DNA from: Ignelater luminosus
Lineage: Eukaryota > Arthropoda > Insecta > Coleoptera > Elateridae
Length of the DNA: 64,000 nucleotides
Assembly: GCA_011009095.1 (NCBI GenBank)
Contig: VTPC01000827.1
Coordinates: 24,422 to 88,421 of the forward strand
Reading direction: 5' to 3'
Positions 38,030-50,711 of this stretch are shown here, piece after piece. The position numbers and the translations under genes were made by a program. Position 1 is the stretch's first letter. Each line of letters begins with the position of its first letter. The notes under the pieces were generated by a model that searched no databases, was not told the origin of the DNA, and saw only the letters and a program-made list of their open reading frames with translations.

Positions 38030-40010
38030 GTTGTCTCTTTACCATTAGATCTTTGTCTCGTGTACAAATTTGCTCCATTTCTTTTTATTTCTCGTTTTTG
38101 TTTTTGCGTCTTTTCAGTCCAGTTCCTTGACGTTTTACCAATTACTTTGTCCCAAGTTTCTCAAGGTCTTCCACATTTCCTGTCTTTCTGTATCTTTGAC
38201 TCCCATATCTGTTTAGTTTTTCTTTGATTGCTTATTGTCTGCAGATGCCCCCACTAGCTTAATTGTGTTTTTTCTATAAAATGGTTTCTAATTTGGGTAT
38301 TTCTTACTCTATCTTTTTTTTGTTACACCTCTTACTTGTCTTAGATACTTCATTTCAATGGGTTGTATCTTATTTTTTTTGTCATTGGAATAATATCCAC
38401 GATTCACAGCCATATGTTAGCGTTGGTCTGTTGATTGGCTTGTATTCGTTTATTTTTGTTTGACTTGAGATTTATAAAGTTTTGATTCATTGCATAGTAC
38501 AGTTTTATCATCTTTTCAACTCTTTCATTGATTCCAGGTTCCTGATCTCTTCCTCTATCTAATACCACCCCTAAGTACTTAAACTGGTTTACTTGTTCGA
38601 TTTTTGTGCCTTCTATTTCTATGTTGATATCATGCTCATTTTCTCCTACTATCATCACTTTCGTTTTTACTTTAATTAATTGCATTCCATAATCTAATAA
38701 TTCTTCAGACCATATCCTTAAATTATCTTGTAGATCATTTCATTCTTAGCAATAAATATAATATCATCGGCAAATTGTCTAATTCTATCATCCATGAATA
38801 TATTGAACAGAGTGGGGCTTAGTCCGCCTCCTTGCCTTAGTCTATTGATTGCTCTGATTAGTTTGTCATTGATTCCTCTTCAATATAAGCTATTCTCTAG
38901 TTTTATTCTTGGCACTGAATGGAAAGCTTTCTCAAGCCTTTCCTTCATGTTGTCTTATTTTCTTCTATATCTGTTTTATGGTAAATATATAATCCTGCAC
39001 ACTTCTTCCTTTGCAAAAGCTTCTTTATGATTCTGTTCTTTCTTTCTTATAGAATGGAAGTATTACGCCTAATTTCCAGTCTTTTGGCCCAATTCCTTCT
39101 TTCCAAGCTTTATTACAGATATTGAAAAATATTTCTGTGCTTTTTTTTTGCCCATGTGCTTAATCATATTGCTGGTAACTCGATCGTGCCCAGGTGACTA
39201 TATTTTCATGTTCCATTCTTTGATCTTTATTGCATAATAAGTCTTCATCTTTCCATTAGGGCCCCTTCTTCAGTTAATATACTACCTTCTTTACTTTTAA
39301 CTGTCATTGCATCAGCAGGTTTTCCCTTCTGATTAACTTTGATGTCATTTTTCAATTTCTGTCAAAACTCTGCCCATGAATTCTGTTTTTCCATCTGTAC
39401 TTTTTTTTACTACCTTTCTTTTATATTCTTCATAAGTTCTATCCATTTTATGTGCTAGATATTTGTGCCATCTCTTTTTTCTTGACGTATATGTTGTGTT
39501 TGTACATTGTATTGGTTATGACAAGGTTATGTATTAGACAGTAATCATGCATCCTTCTTCTATCATCGTTCTGAACTGTTTCCCCATGTTAACTAACAAC
39601 CCTCAGGTATATTGTGTCTTTTTTCCCTAATCTCTATTTCCCCTTTGCAATCTTCTGTGATTTCTGAGAGACTTTCCCAAAATTTCTCTTTTTTTTCCAA
39701 CACACTCATCCTCATTAGGACCAATATACAACTACTAGTATTGTAAATCGCTTTCCATTTTCTTCTTTCATTTCAATTTGTAAAATCCTTTCTGATATCA
39801 CTTTCCATTTGTCTATCATATTCTTTATATTGTTTTGTATTAAACAGCCTACTCCTGCTGTGGCTTTTTCGTGTTGTTCAACAGTGCTATAAATTAGCGT
39901 GCATCCGTCGTCTACTCTATTGCGACTTAAGGCAGACCTGATTTTCGTTAGTGATGTGATATTCATATGTAAAACATGTTGCTGCGAAACGAAGACTACC
40001 CACTTCAACC
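38030..40010 (-). mobile_element. RTE-like LINE, degraded, endonuclease through reverse transcriptase
   Basis: Read 3' to 5' on this strand. About 40008-39715 is an endonuclease piece with AGVGCLIQNNIKNMIDKW and ILQIEMKEENGKRF. 39300-39060 has SPGHDRVTSNMIKHMG. 38860-38745 has GGGLSPTLFNIFMDD and QFADDIIFIAKNE, the polymerase active site. 38685-38404 has TKVMIVGENE and QVNQFKYLGVVLD. These blocks are in the order expected for RTE/craniofacial-development-protein-like LINEs. Frameshifts and stops throughout. The Tc1 element lies directly against its 3' side. Confidence 0.75.
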
Positions 40011-40189
40011 ATTCAAAGGTGATAATTCTTATCAGCTCGTGTTTATGTTTTAATTCAGTCTATTGAACTGTGCAATGTTATTTATTGTTAGATTTCATTT
40101 TTGCTTATTCGGCTGACACTAACTTAATCAATTAACTCAGGTATTTCTATCAAAATTATGATTAATTATTAGATCACTCTTTCACATGT

Positions 40190-40620
40190 TTATTCATTAC
40201 AGTCACCAGGACCAGCCATCCTGTCTTACAACTACGTCTTCTAATTATTTAGGAATTAAAGTTTTTAATCGTTTACTAAATAATATAAAACTAATTAGTG
40301 ATATAAATAAATTTAAAAGAGAACTAAGAAACAAACAAAATTCATCATCTTTTGATTCTAGGAATTGAATGCCATTGATTAATCTTTGTCTGGAATTTGT
40401 GTGTTCACTGTGTATTCAGTTGAGTTTCAATGATTGTAGACTATTTAACTTTTCCACTGCGTGCTTGTTAGGTCTTATCTTGAATATTCTTTGTTTGATC
40501 TACATATAACAATGAAATTTCAAGAATAGAAAACATTCAACACAAATCTTTGAAATTAGTTCTGTTTAAAACAAATTTAAATCTTGATTATTTCCATCTG
40601 GAAATATTTCTCAATTGAAA
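40190..40620 (+). mobile_element. LINE (Jockey/R1-like) reverse-transcriptase tail fragments
   Basis: 40190-40368 reads SNYLGIKVFNRLLNNIKL and INKFKRELR, the end of many Jockey-type reverse transcriptases. 40465-40600 reads LVRSYLEYSLFD and ENIQHKSLKL-like text, which normally lies before that tail. The order is thus swapped, so two insertions or a rearrangement are involved. It may be the remainder of the element whose endonuclease is at 35760-36080. Confidence 0.5.
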
Positions 40621-41559
40621 TGCGTATGCTCCCAATCAAAGCAGCAGGTTGGGTTTTCTACCGCCACCTAAGTTACATTTCCATTATTATTCTTAAATAA
40701 AATTGCTGAATTCATCATTTTCTTTGTTTTTTTGAGTATTTTGTAACACAAAAAGAAACTCCTACTAAATAAGTAAGAATGAATAAATGGTACTTACATG
40801 GTTAGTGAAAGAACTGACTATGTCGTGGAACCGTAAATAGTATTTCACATATTATCCTCTGAATAAGTTTATAACTAATCAATCTTACTTAAAATCGTTA
40901 TTATTATATAATTGCCATCAAAATAATTATTAATATTGTTACATTATGACCCCATTATAGTGCTCAGTTCGCTTGTGCCGTACTTTAAACAAGTACGCAT
41001 TATAATGGATTGAATTATATCAAGTAAACCACTGCATAAAGCCTACTTATCATATAGAAGTAGGAACAAACAACACGACAGTTCCGTCAAGGTGAAATTA
41101 CGACTAATCACATAAAATCACAACTGATATATTCACTACTACATATATTTTTTGTAATTATATAAAATACAATAGACCATTTGCAATATATGTACCTTCA
41201 TTTTATCATTTCACATTTCTATAATAATTGCTTATTTGGTAAATTGTTACTTTACAGCTTGTACACATTTTTATGAAATTAACTAACAAGGTTGGATCCA
41301 ACAATAACAATAAAAATACAAACATGAGCTGCACAGTTCAATAAATACTTTGTAGCAGGTACATTCAATTCACAGAGGGAAACCGCATGACTTATGAATT
41401 GTATAATGTGATGCACATGGTTAGTGTACATAACCTCAAAATATTTGCTGAACTGTGCATTATAAAATGTTGGAACTATTTAATAAATGGTAAATAATAT
41501 ATAGCCATTCTTTCAAGTTCCAGTTTTTCTAATTCTACAGAAAAAAAACTTTCCATACC
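40621..41559. other. spacer downstream of TRIT1, nothing recognised
   Basis: No open frame or repeat of note. It probably contains the 3' UTR and end of the minus-strand tRNA dimethylallyltransferase transcript. Confidence 0.4.
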
Positions 41560-43174
41560 TTAACTGTTACACTTCGCTTCTTTTTGACTCCTTTTTTTTC
41601 TTTCCAATACCCGTTTGTGTCTATGAGACTTCATGTGAGCTTCCCACTGATGTACTCCAACAAACACACGTTCACACACTTCACAGGTATATGTACTAGT
41701 TTCAGACGTAGGAAATGATTGTGTATCTTGTAAAGGCAAGGGCGTGTATGCGCATGTTGATCCTGCCATAAAACTTTCTACTATACTAATAGCTGGAATA
41801 GTAACACATTGGTCCCAAATAGAAACATCTGTTGTATCTAAACCATACACAGGAGGAACCTAAAGTAAAAGTGCATTAACATAAATTCTTAAAATTAGGC
41901 ATTTTGAGACATCTTACGTTTCGACTTAAATTGCTTAGAAAACGGTTAGTGATCCATCTCTTCTGTTTTTTAGCATACCTTCGTGTAACTGTTTTCAGTT
42001 CTTCAACTCCCTCTTGGAATAAATGTTTACCATCATCAAACATGCGTTCTGTTGGACTTAACATTAAATATTTATGGAATTCTTTGAGTCCTATTGATTG
42101 AAAAATTCCTTTGGTATAATCTACTTCTCTATAAGTTAAATATAAAAAATTTGGGACCATGAAACTCTCATGTGGAACCTATACTTACTCATCTTTATTA
42201 ATGCGTTGTTCGTTGTATCTTTTGTGGAAATCCAAAAGTTCTTCAACCAATCCTTGTTCTAACATTGAATCGACTCGAGTATTTAAACGATTATTTAGTG
42301 CATTCTATATTGAATAATCCATTGATTGAACATGAGTTGAGCAAATTTTTAAAATTCATACCTGGTTACATTGTAGCCAAAAAATAATAGCGTTTGAAAA
42401 ACGAAGACCTCCACCTAAAGACGAACCTCCTTCTGATGACTGCTGTTCTTGTAAAATATCACTATGCTTACGGCCTTTTTGATAAAATACCTCTAAAGAC
42501 CTATATTCAAATCAATTGTTTTTTATTGAGCGCATATTTGAAATTATAGTACCTTAAGATCTTTCTTTTATTGTTAGGATGCAACTGCATTGCCCTTAAG
42601 GGGTCACATTCTAACAATTTTTTATGCAATTCAGCACTTGAAAGCATGTGCTCATTATTTGGTCCTATTCCAGGTTGCATAGGTTTTGCATTACCTGGTT
42701 CTTCAATCAATATTTTAAACAATAAAGATTCTATATAATAATTAGTTCCACCAACAATAATTGGAATTTTATTTTTTGAAAAGATTTCATCTATCTAAAG
42801 ACTAGTTAAGGTTCAATATGATTCGTTTTAATGAGGAATTTTTGAAATTATAAAAGGATACAGTTACAAGAGCTCTATCACGAAATTCAACAACTGTGAA
42901 CATTTGATGGGGATGTAATATATCAATTAAATGATGCGATGCTAAAGAACGTTCTTCAATTGTTGCTTTTGCGGTTATAATATCTAAACCTTTATAAATC
43001 TAAATTTAATTTATATTTAGTTATTAAATTAAAACCAAAGTTATTGTCTCATACCTGCATGGAATCTGCACCAATGATTTCACCTCCAAATTTCTGAGCT
43101 AATTCTAATGATAATTTAGTTTTACCAGAGCCTGTGGCTCCTAAAATCACCACTAAAGGAAGTCTCACGTTCAT
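41560..43174 (-). CDS. Trit1: tRNA dimethylallyltransferase (TRIT1/MOD5 family)
   Basis: Transfers a dimethylallyl group to A37 of tRNAs that read UNN codons. Seven exons with matching phases: 43174-43055, 42999-42862, 42794-42553, 42500-42362, 42304-42189, 42128-41918, 41859-41560; 421 residues. The P-loop GATGSGKT is at residues 12-19, DSMQ at 37-40 and VGGTNYY at 100-106. [11 protein letters not shown] is the conserved tRNA-contact block. A C2H2 (matrin-like) finger CEVC...H at about 381-403 is typical of eukaryotic members. An in-frame stop lies just upstream of the ATG, and only four residues precede LPLVVILG, so no mitochondrial presequence is evident. A CACGTG E-box lies at 43347-43352, upstream of the start. 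Confidence 0.95.
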
Positions 43175-43716
43175 TTTTAATATTCTCTTATTTAATTATG
43201 AAAAACACAAAAATTAATGAAACATGTGATCGGTATCCATTAACCTCGCTTTAAGCCATTTTAAGCACACATTTTCACAACATAACCTATAAGCGACATG
43301 TTTAAACAAAATAACCTCTAAAATAAAACTACGGAACCATGGTAATCACGTGGTAGGTGCAAGTGTTTAAAGTCACGTACTTGGTTTGATGGTAGGGGAT
43401 TTTTAGTGAAATGCGTGTATAAACGATATGATTTGTCATTTGTGAATTGTGTACCTGCATTTTTGGGTTGCGTGATTAATAACCTGAAATTAATTATTAT
43501 AACCTATTTAATTAAAAATTAACCACAAAAATTAAAAATTAGTTTCTGAATTTTTCTTACTTATACAATTACAAGCTCACTTTTTAAAAATAACTCACCA
43601 TAACTATATGAAAGTTACTATTTGAAAAATTGTATCACTATTTCAACTATTTCGTTTGAGATGCGAGTTTTTAAAAATCTTGAAGCTCGGAATTGAGTCG
43701 GACCGGACCTTATTGA

Positions 43717-43741
43717 TGTCAACTATGTCAACAATGTCAAC
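43717..43741. repeat. three TGTCAAC motifs at 9-bp spacing
   Basis: TGTCAAC occurs at 43717, 43726 and 43735, exactly nine bases apart. The inverse motif recurs in a second cluster about 1 kb away. Confidence 0.7.
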
Positions 43742-44721
43742 AATTTAGACATGCGCAAAGCTGTTAAACTTGATTTTTCCTTTATTATTTAAATCTTAAA
43801 TAGTTTATTACAATAATTTTTATTTGACTTAAAGCATGTGAGGGCAAATACGAGGCACAGGGAATTGTGAGATGCTTAAGTACGTTCAAGTCTAATGTAC
43901 GTATAGAATAATTTTGATTAGAAAAAAAATAAATGCTAGGATGTTGTTCATCATGTTAGCATTTGTTTTTTCAATTAATACTAACTGTCACATTGCTAGA
44001 ATTGCCCCCACCACAATTTATACCTTACAGAATCAGTTGGATCACTTCCCCTACATTTTGTCTTCCACTTCAAGAAACTCGCGGTCTATGCGCAGAGCAC
44101 TATTTTCTGTCCAGAAGTAGAGGGATGAAAAACCTAACCTTAACCTTCAAAGAAATAATCTCATAAAAGATTGTATTATTTAAATGAAATCAACTTGCAT
44201 ATTCTGTAAGTGAATTAGTGAAATTGTTGAGTGTTGTTAAGTTACATTAGTTGTGAAATTTGAATATCAACTGCATATATAACCTCCCCTACAAGCGTGT
44301 GGTCTACAGTTTAGCGTGCGCAGACCAAAAACCAGGAACACGAAAGATCAAAAAAACCGTTCTGAGTGATCTAACCGATTCTGTAAGGTATAAACTGTGC
44401 CCCCACATATCCGAACTAAAAATCTTGGTATGGGCCTATGGAGCTATGAGTCAACATACTTGTAATTTTACTGATTCCATGGAAATAAGAATAAATACAT
44501 AGGATTTAGTTTTTTAATGCCATTTTATTTAAATAATATTTTGGTTTTTCTTTTCCATCTTCAGTTCATTCATTCATCAAAATTCTTATTCTTGGGCCTT
44601 TCGGCCATTTTGATTTTTGCATTGTCTTGAACATCTTATTAGACATTTTAGCTTATTTTAGCACCTGCGTTTGCAGGTTAGGTTTAACGAAAAATGTGTA
44701 GAATCCTACTTTATTTGCAAA

Positions 44722-44811
44722 GTTGACACATTGTCGACATTGTTGACATTTCTGACGTGAAAAATCAATTGTTGACACGAAAATGTCAACAATCATTGTT
44801 GACGTGTCAAC
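44722..44811. repeat. cluster of GTTGACA/TGTCAAC motifs
   Basis: GTTGACA occurs at 44722, 44742 and 44771, TGTCAAC at 44784 and 44805, plus GTTGAC at 44798. The motifs form several overlapping hairpins. It lies 400 bases upstream of the strumpellin start. Confidence 0.7.
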
Positions 44812-45206
44812 GCACATCACTGGATCACAGCTTGTGAACACAAGCAATATTTCAAGAATTTTTGAAGTTGGAAATTCTCGCATACCGTTATTGGCGACAT
44901 TTCAACATTTTTGTTAGACAGGTGGGGAGATTTTCTACACCTGACAACACTGGAGTGGCGGCACCGTTTTCGTTTCATCTAAAGCCCTGCCCCGTTATTT
45001 ACGTATTTACTAATTCTAACTTTATTTTTTTATGCAGCACAGTTTGTGGAAGCCCTGCAATTCTACCGGCTATACCAAAAATAACTAGAAATCCCCTGAT
45101 GTACGCTTTTTACAATTTTTACCTCTAACCTAAAATCTAAATGACAGTTGACGTTTAATACCAAAGCTAATAAATAAAAAACTTTAGGATTTGATTTTAT
45201 GTAAAA

Positions 45207-48200
45207 ATGAATGAATTCTTTGCGGAGAATAATATTTGCGGGCAAAATGTCTTGCAGTTGGTCTCTCGAGGGAATGCAGTGATAGCAGAATTACTTCGGT
45301 TAAAAGACTATATACCAAATGTCTTTAAGTACGTTGGAGAATCTAAAAGTATAGCAAATGTATAATAATTACTCAATAAATTACTATTTTACAGACTAGA
45401 GAATAAACAAGATGCCCAAAGATATTCTGAGATAATTCTTGATTTTAGTTATTTTAAAGTTACCGAAGCTCATGAACACAAAATTGAAAATAATGAAGTA
45501 AGTAATTTTTGTAAGCGTTTTGTATAACTTAGGTTTTGTTTTTAAGTTTTATTTTATGAGTGTCACTTACAGAGTTTATTTGTAGGCCTTAAGAGATTTA
45601 GATGAAGAATTTCGTGATAATCATATAGAAATCATAAATAGATTCTATTTAGCATTTGAAAGTATTCATACATATATAACTGATTTAAATCATTTTCTTG
45701 ATGAATTAGATGAAGGGATGTATATACATCAGTCACTTGAAACAATCTTTGCTGATGTAGAGGGACGTCAAGTGATGGTCAGTAGGTGAATTTATTTTAA
45801 TTTGTATAAGAATATTCATCACATGAATTTATAGTGTGAAGCTTTATATTTGTATGGTGTAATGCTTTTAATTGTGGATGCACATATTGAAGGAATAATT
45901 CGAGAAAGACTTTTAGTATCTTATTATCGTTATACACCACAACGTAGAGATAGTCAGAGTAGGATTGATGAAGTCTGCAAATTACTTCGTGATACAGGAT
46001 ATAATTCTAATAAAAAACCAAATAATTACCCTGAAGATTATTTTAAGTAAAACAGGTTTAATATAATATTACAATTATAATGATAAAAATAATTTTTCAG
46101 GAGGATTTATATAAAACCAACATTTATTGATGTTGTCATAGGTAGATTAAGATCTGATGATATCTACAATCAGTTATCAATTTATCCATTATCTAAGCAT
46201 CGCAGCACAGCTTTAGCTACACAAGCATCGATGCTATACATTTGTTTATACTTTTCTCCAAACATTCTTCATAATCAGACTGCAATTATGCGAGAAATAG
46301 TTGATAAATATTTTCCAGACAACTGGGTCATTTCTTTATACATGGGTTTTTTGGTAAACCTTGTAGAATCATGGGAACCATTTAAAGCTGCTAAGATGGC
46401 ATTAAATAACACTTTGGAAACGGTAAATATAAGAAGTTATGCAAATATGTTTGGTGCAAGTGTGCCACATTTATTAAAAGCTAGTACACAGTTATTGAAA
46501 GAAGGTAATTTAACCAGTGAAAATGTGATAAATGAGATAAATAATATTACAAGCATTTTAAGAGATTGTAATGTTACAATCAGATGGTTAATGTTGCACG
46601 TCATATTAAAACCTGGGAAAAGTGATAAGAATAAGAAATGTAAGCAGTTATGCGAACTTGTAATGACAGAATCTAAATATTCTCCAGTGCAATTATTCAA
46701 ATTGTTGTTAAATACAGCACAGTTAGAATTAACAACTAAAGAAATTATCAAAAATGTTCTCTCAGAGAAAGCGAATAAATGGGAGGAATTGAAAAAAGAA
46801 AGTTATGATAGTTTAATTGAATTATCTGAAGTCTTCAGTGGCACAAAACCATTAACTCGCATAGAGAAAAATACAAATCTACAAAAGTGGTTTGTAGAGA
46901 TTTCTAAAGAAGTTAATTCTTTAGATCAAAGTAGTAGTAATTCTGGTAGGAAGATTGTACAACTGATACAAGCTCTTGAAGAAGTTCAAGAGTTTCATCA
47001 GCTAGACAAAAACATGCAAGTGATTCAATTTTTAACAGAGACAAGAAGATTTCTTCATCGTATGATTAAAAATATGAACGTAAAAGAAGATACATTGATT
47101 ATGTTGCAAATAATTGGTGATGTAAGTTATGCATGGGAATTAATCGATTCATATACTCCAATAATGCAATTTGGAATTAAAAAAGAACCTACATTGTGTA
47201 TAAAATTAAGGGCAATATTTCTAAAATTGGCATCTGCCTTAGAAACACCTTTATTGAGAATTAACCAAGCTCGTAGCGAAGACTTAATATCAGTCTCGCA
47301 ATATTATAGTGGCGAATTGGAAGTTTATGTACGTAAAGTTTTACAAATCATTCCAGAAATGATGTTTCAAAATATGGCAAGAATAATCGAAATACAAACA
47401 AGCATCCTTAAAGAGCTACCAACGCGCCTAGAAAAGGATAAATTAAAAGAATATGCACAACTTAATGAACGTTTTGAGTTTGCCGAATTAACACATTCAG
47501 TGTCAGTTTTTAGCGAAGGTAAGTTTAATATGAGATCTCGAGTTGATTTTGGGTGTATTTTTTCAACCACACAACTAGTTCAAGCTCAAATAGTTTAAAA
47601 CAAACTTAAACTCAAGTTTCTTTATTTAGAAACAATTTGAGGTTATAAACATAACCTCCATCTTATAGCTGTTCACACATAACCTAAACATTTTTAATTG
47701 TTATCAAATCATTTTATTTCTATTTATTACCGGATTTGCGCTTCTGCTTACCATTTCTGTTTAAAACTGCGTTGTAAACATGAAAATACTAACTTAACAG
47801 CATGCTGTTTATTCCAATTTTTGCTCTTTTCTAGGTTATATTTCTTGTGTTCAAATTCAGTGGCAGTGTAATGTGAAACTGCACTACTTTCCTTAGATAT
47901 ATGAAAATCAAATCCCACAATGTTCATATGACTTGTTTAGTTTTTAGATGTAGTTGTCGATTCACTCAATCGAGCTAAAAATGCAATTTTATGAATTTTG
48001 CACACTCGAACAGTGATTCAAGTAATTACACAACACTATTTTTTTAATGTCGAATAATAAAATATACGCTCTTTTTTGCTATAACTCTTATAAAATAATT
48101 ATGCAAGTGCAAATATTTTTATTTTAAAGGAATGCGAATGATGAAGAGCACTCTTGTTGGTGTGATATGTCTGGATCCCAAACAACTTCTAGAAGATGGT

Positions 48201-50173
48201 ATTCGTAAAGAATTAGTACTACATATATCAAAAGCTTTGCATACAGGGCTTATTTTTAGTAATCGTCCAAAAGTGGACGAATTAGAACAAAAACTTAAAA
48301 GTTTGGCTCATATCATGGACGGATATAAACGTTCATTTGAATATATTCAGGTGTGTAATAAATTCTGCTTTTTATCATGTCATATTATGTGTTATGGGAA
48401 ATTTCTAAACTACACGTGAATTACTTTTACACCCACAAATCAAAAAGAACCTATGTGCAGATAAAGGATTTTGAGTTTTCTGAAAACTGATATAAAAACC
48501 ATACTAGTAACAGTAGAAGCTATGAATTAAAAATAGTTAATGATTCTATTCAACAATTACAATAAAATACCTACAATAAAAGCTAATTCTATAAAAAAGT
48601 GAGGTTATAGGTACTCATTGCTAATCTTACTTGTTAGTAATTATTTTTATTTTGCTATATACTGTATATATAATAGAGACTACTATATTTCTAGGATTAT
48701 GTAAATATAAATGGTTTAAAGATTTGGCAAGAAGAAGTTACAAGAATAATCAATTATAATGTCGAACAAGAATGTAATGGTTTTCTTCGTAATAAAGTTC
48801 ATGCATGGGAAAGTGCTTATCAAAGCCGTCATGTTCCTATACCACATTATCCACCTTCAGATACAAGCAGTGAAAATTTTATTGGCCGTTTAGCAAGAGA
48901 AATAATAAGATTAACAGATCCAAAGTATTTCATTGTGTTTATTTATTGTATATTGTTAGCATTTCTATATTGTTTATTTTCAGAAATTCCATATATCTTG
49001 AACAAACATCCACGTGGTATGACATTAAAACACATAAGCCAATTCTAAATAAACAAACTTTTTCGTTAATATCGTCAGCGATTGAAGTAACCGGTTTAGT
49101 TGGATTAGATAGACTGTTTTCATTTATGATTATTACAAATATGCAGAAAATTCTAGGTAAATAAGCTAATCGTAAATTCATACTTAAAATCTAACTGAAT
49201 TTGACTCAATAGGAATATTAGAAAATAAGGAAAATAAGAACAACTCGTGGAATAATATTATATCTAGCATTAGTAATGACTTGGATAATTTTGAAAATAT
49301 TTCAAACATGTATAAGTTCTATCAGAATTGTGTAAATCGAACAACAAAATTATGGCATAACATACTCGAATTGGTTCTAAGTGTTGGTCAACTTCAATTG
49401 CTTCGTGTTCTTATTGCATTCCAGTTAAGCATGTTATGCAAATTTGATGCAAAGAATTTAGAATCGTCACTTAGCTTGTTAAATAAGTAAGTAAATACAG
49501 CGAATAAAAAAGTTACTCATACTAATTCTTTTGTAAGAGCTCTTTTACATGATATTCAAAATGATAAACTACCACATCCAAGTGAAAATCTCCTTTCAAC
49601 TTTATCACCATATTTTGATTGGACTGGAATGAATGATCCTCTTCACAAAATATACATAACAGCTAAACCTAGGAAAGATTACGCCATTACAATATTTATA
49701 TTTGTGATAGCACATTTGCAAAAACTTTTCCTTTTGAAAGGCACAGGTGGATATCTTTTTTATTATCTTTCAGATATGCTTATTTAGGTTAACTCTTAAT
49801 TGTAGCAAATTTAAGTAAACGTGGTCAAGATTTATTAGATGGTGTTCCTTTTGCTGTTGCTATTCATTCAATATTTAAACAATTTCATCCTAGCTTCAAC
49901 GATACTTTCATTAGACATATGGCTGAATTTGTAATGGCATTAACTAAGCAAAGTTTAAGGTACTATATATTTTCTAGTTAATTTTAATTTTATAATTGAT
50001 ATATATGTGTTTGTAGTTCGAAGAACACTGATCCTCCAGGTGAAGCAACATTAGGAGTGAAATTTCTGGAAGTTTATGTTACATACTTGAAAAGTTCACA
50101 TGATTCATTGCTTAAACATATGCCTGAAGAAATACTTCATCTGCATGACTTTCTTACCATTCCAAATGCTTAA
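45207..50173 (+). CDS. WASHC5: strumpellin, WASH complex subunit 5
   Basis: Core subunit of the WASH complex, which drives Arp2/3 actin branching on endosomes for cargo sorting. Twelve exons with consistent phases: 45207-45328, 45395-45497, 45586-45777, 45835-46046, 46101-47518, 48130-48350, 48695-48924, 48984-49156, 49213-49486, 49538-49746, 49806-49959, 50017-50173; 1154 residues, against about 1159 in human. Family blocks run end to end: [10 protein letters not shown] at the start, [60 protein letters not shown]-like text, [25 protein letters not shown] and [10 protein letters not shown]. Intron 9 is only 51 bases. No break was found; the gene looks functional. Confidence 0.96.
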
Positions 50174-50201
50174 AATACATACTTTGTTACATTTTGTACA
50201 G

Positions 50202-50516
50202 TGATTTTATAAGTGTTAATAAAAAAGAATCAAGAAAAATTTGTCGATTGTTTTTGTCACTTAATATCACAGGTAATTTTAAAAGTATGCTTGGAATTCC
50301 ATGTGAAGAGTTCACTGCACGATTAGGTAACTTTCTGCAGCTCAACTGGTTTAAAGTTCTTTTTTAAAATAAAACTGTTTTCTCCTAGAAGTTTACAAAA
50401 ATACAATGATAAAGCTTGGAGGAGGAAATAGTTGCATTTTAAAGATCTTTAAACCAGTTAAGCAATCAAATAATAAAATTTATAAGGTCGTGAATAGTAA
50501 TATTATATTTCTGTAG
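50202..50516 (+). CDS. exon-like pair just downstream of strumpellin, unknown product
   Basis: After the strumpellin stop, TTTTGTACAG is followed by an open segment 50202-50326 ending at GTAACT, then TTTTCTCCTAG and a second open segment 50389-50516 ending in TAG. The phases agree. The text reads KKESRKICRLFLSLN, GIPCEEFTARLE and MIKLGGGNSCILKIFKP. The first segment also has the phase needed to replace exon 12 of strumpellin (S of AG|T). I do not recognise it: alternative 3' end, separate small gene, or chance in the 3' UTR. Confidence 0.35.
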
Positions 50517-50711
50517 TTTTTTAAAAAATATAACACGTCACAATTTATAAAAATAGGAAGAAAATGAGAATCAAGTACTGATAAAAGAATGATATATCAT
50601 TTCTTGCCAGTTTGGTTACAATAATCCTGAAGCTATCAGTTCAGTACAGTTGAATTAAAAACTAATAAATCAGCTAATTAAATAAATATAAATACTTAAT
50701 CATTTTAAAAT

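Larger units (their letters stand above)
43175..45206. promoter_or_regulatory. divergent intergenic region between TRIT1 and strumpellin
   Basis: This 2.0 kb lies between the start codons of two divergent genes, so it should hold both promoters. It contains a CACGTG E-box at 43347-43352 and two clusters of TGTCAAC/GTTGACA motifs (43717-43741 and 44722-44811). Open frames at 43914-44166, 44260-44502 and 44862-45128 show no recognisable domain. Confidence 0.5.

Noticed and set aside
44862-45128. 88-codon frame upstream of strumpellin
   Set aside because: No domain and it ends before the strumpellin start; more likely promoter or 5' UTR sequence.
46437-46751. Minus-strand frames across strumpellin exon 5
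   Set aside because: Antisense shadow of a strongly conserved coding exon.
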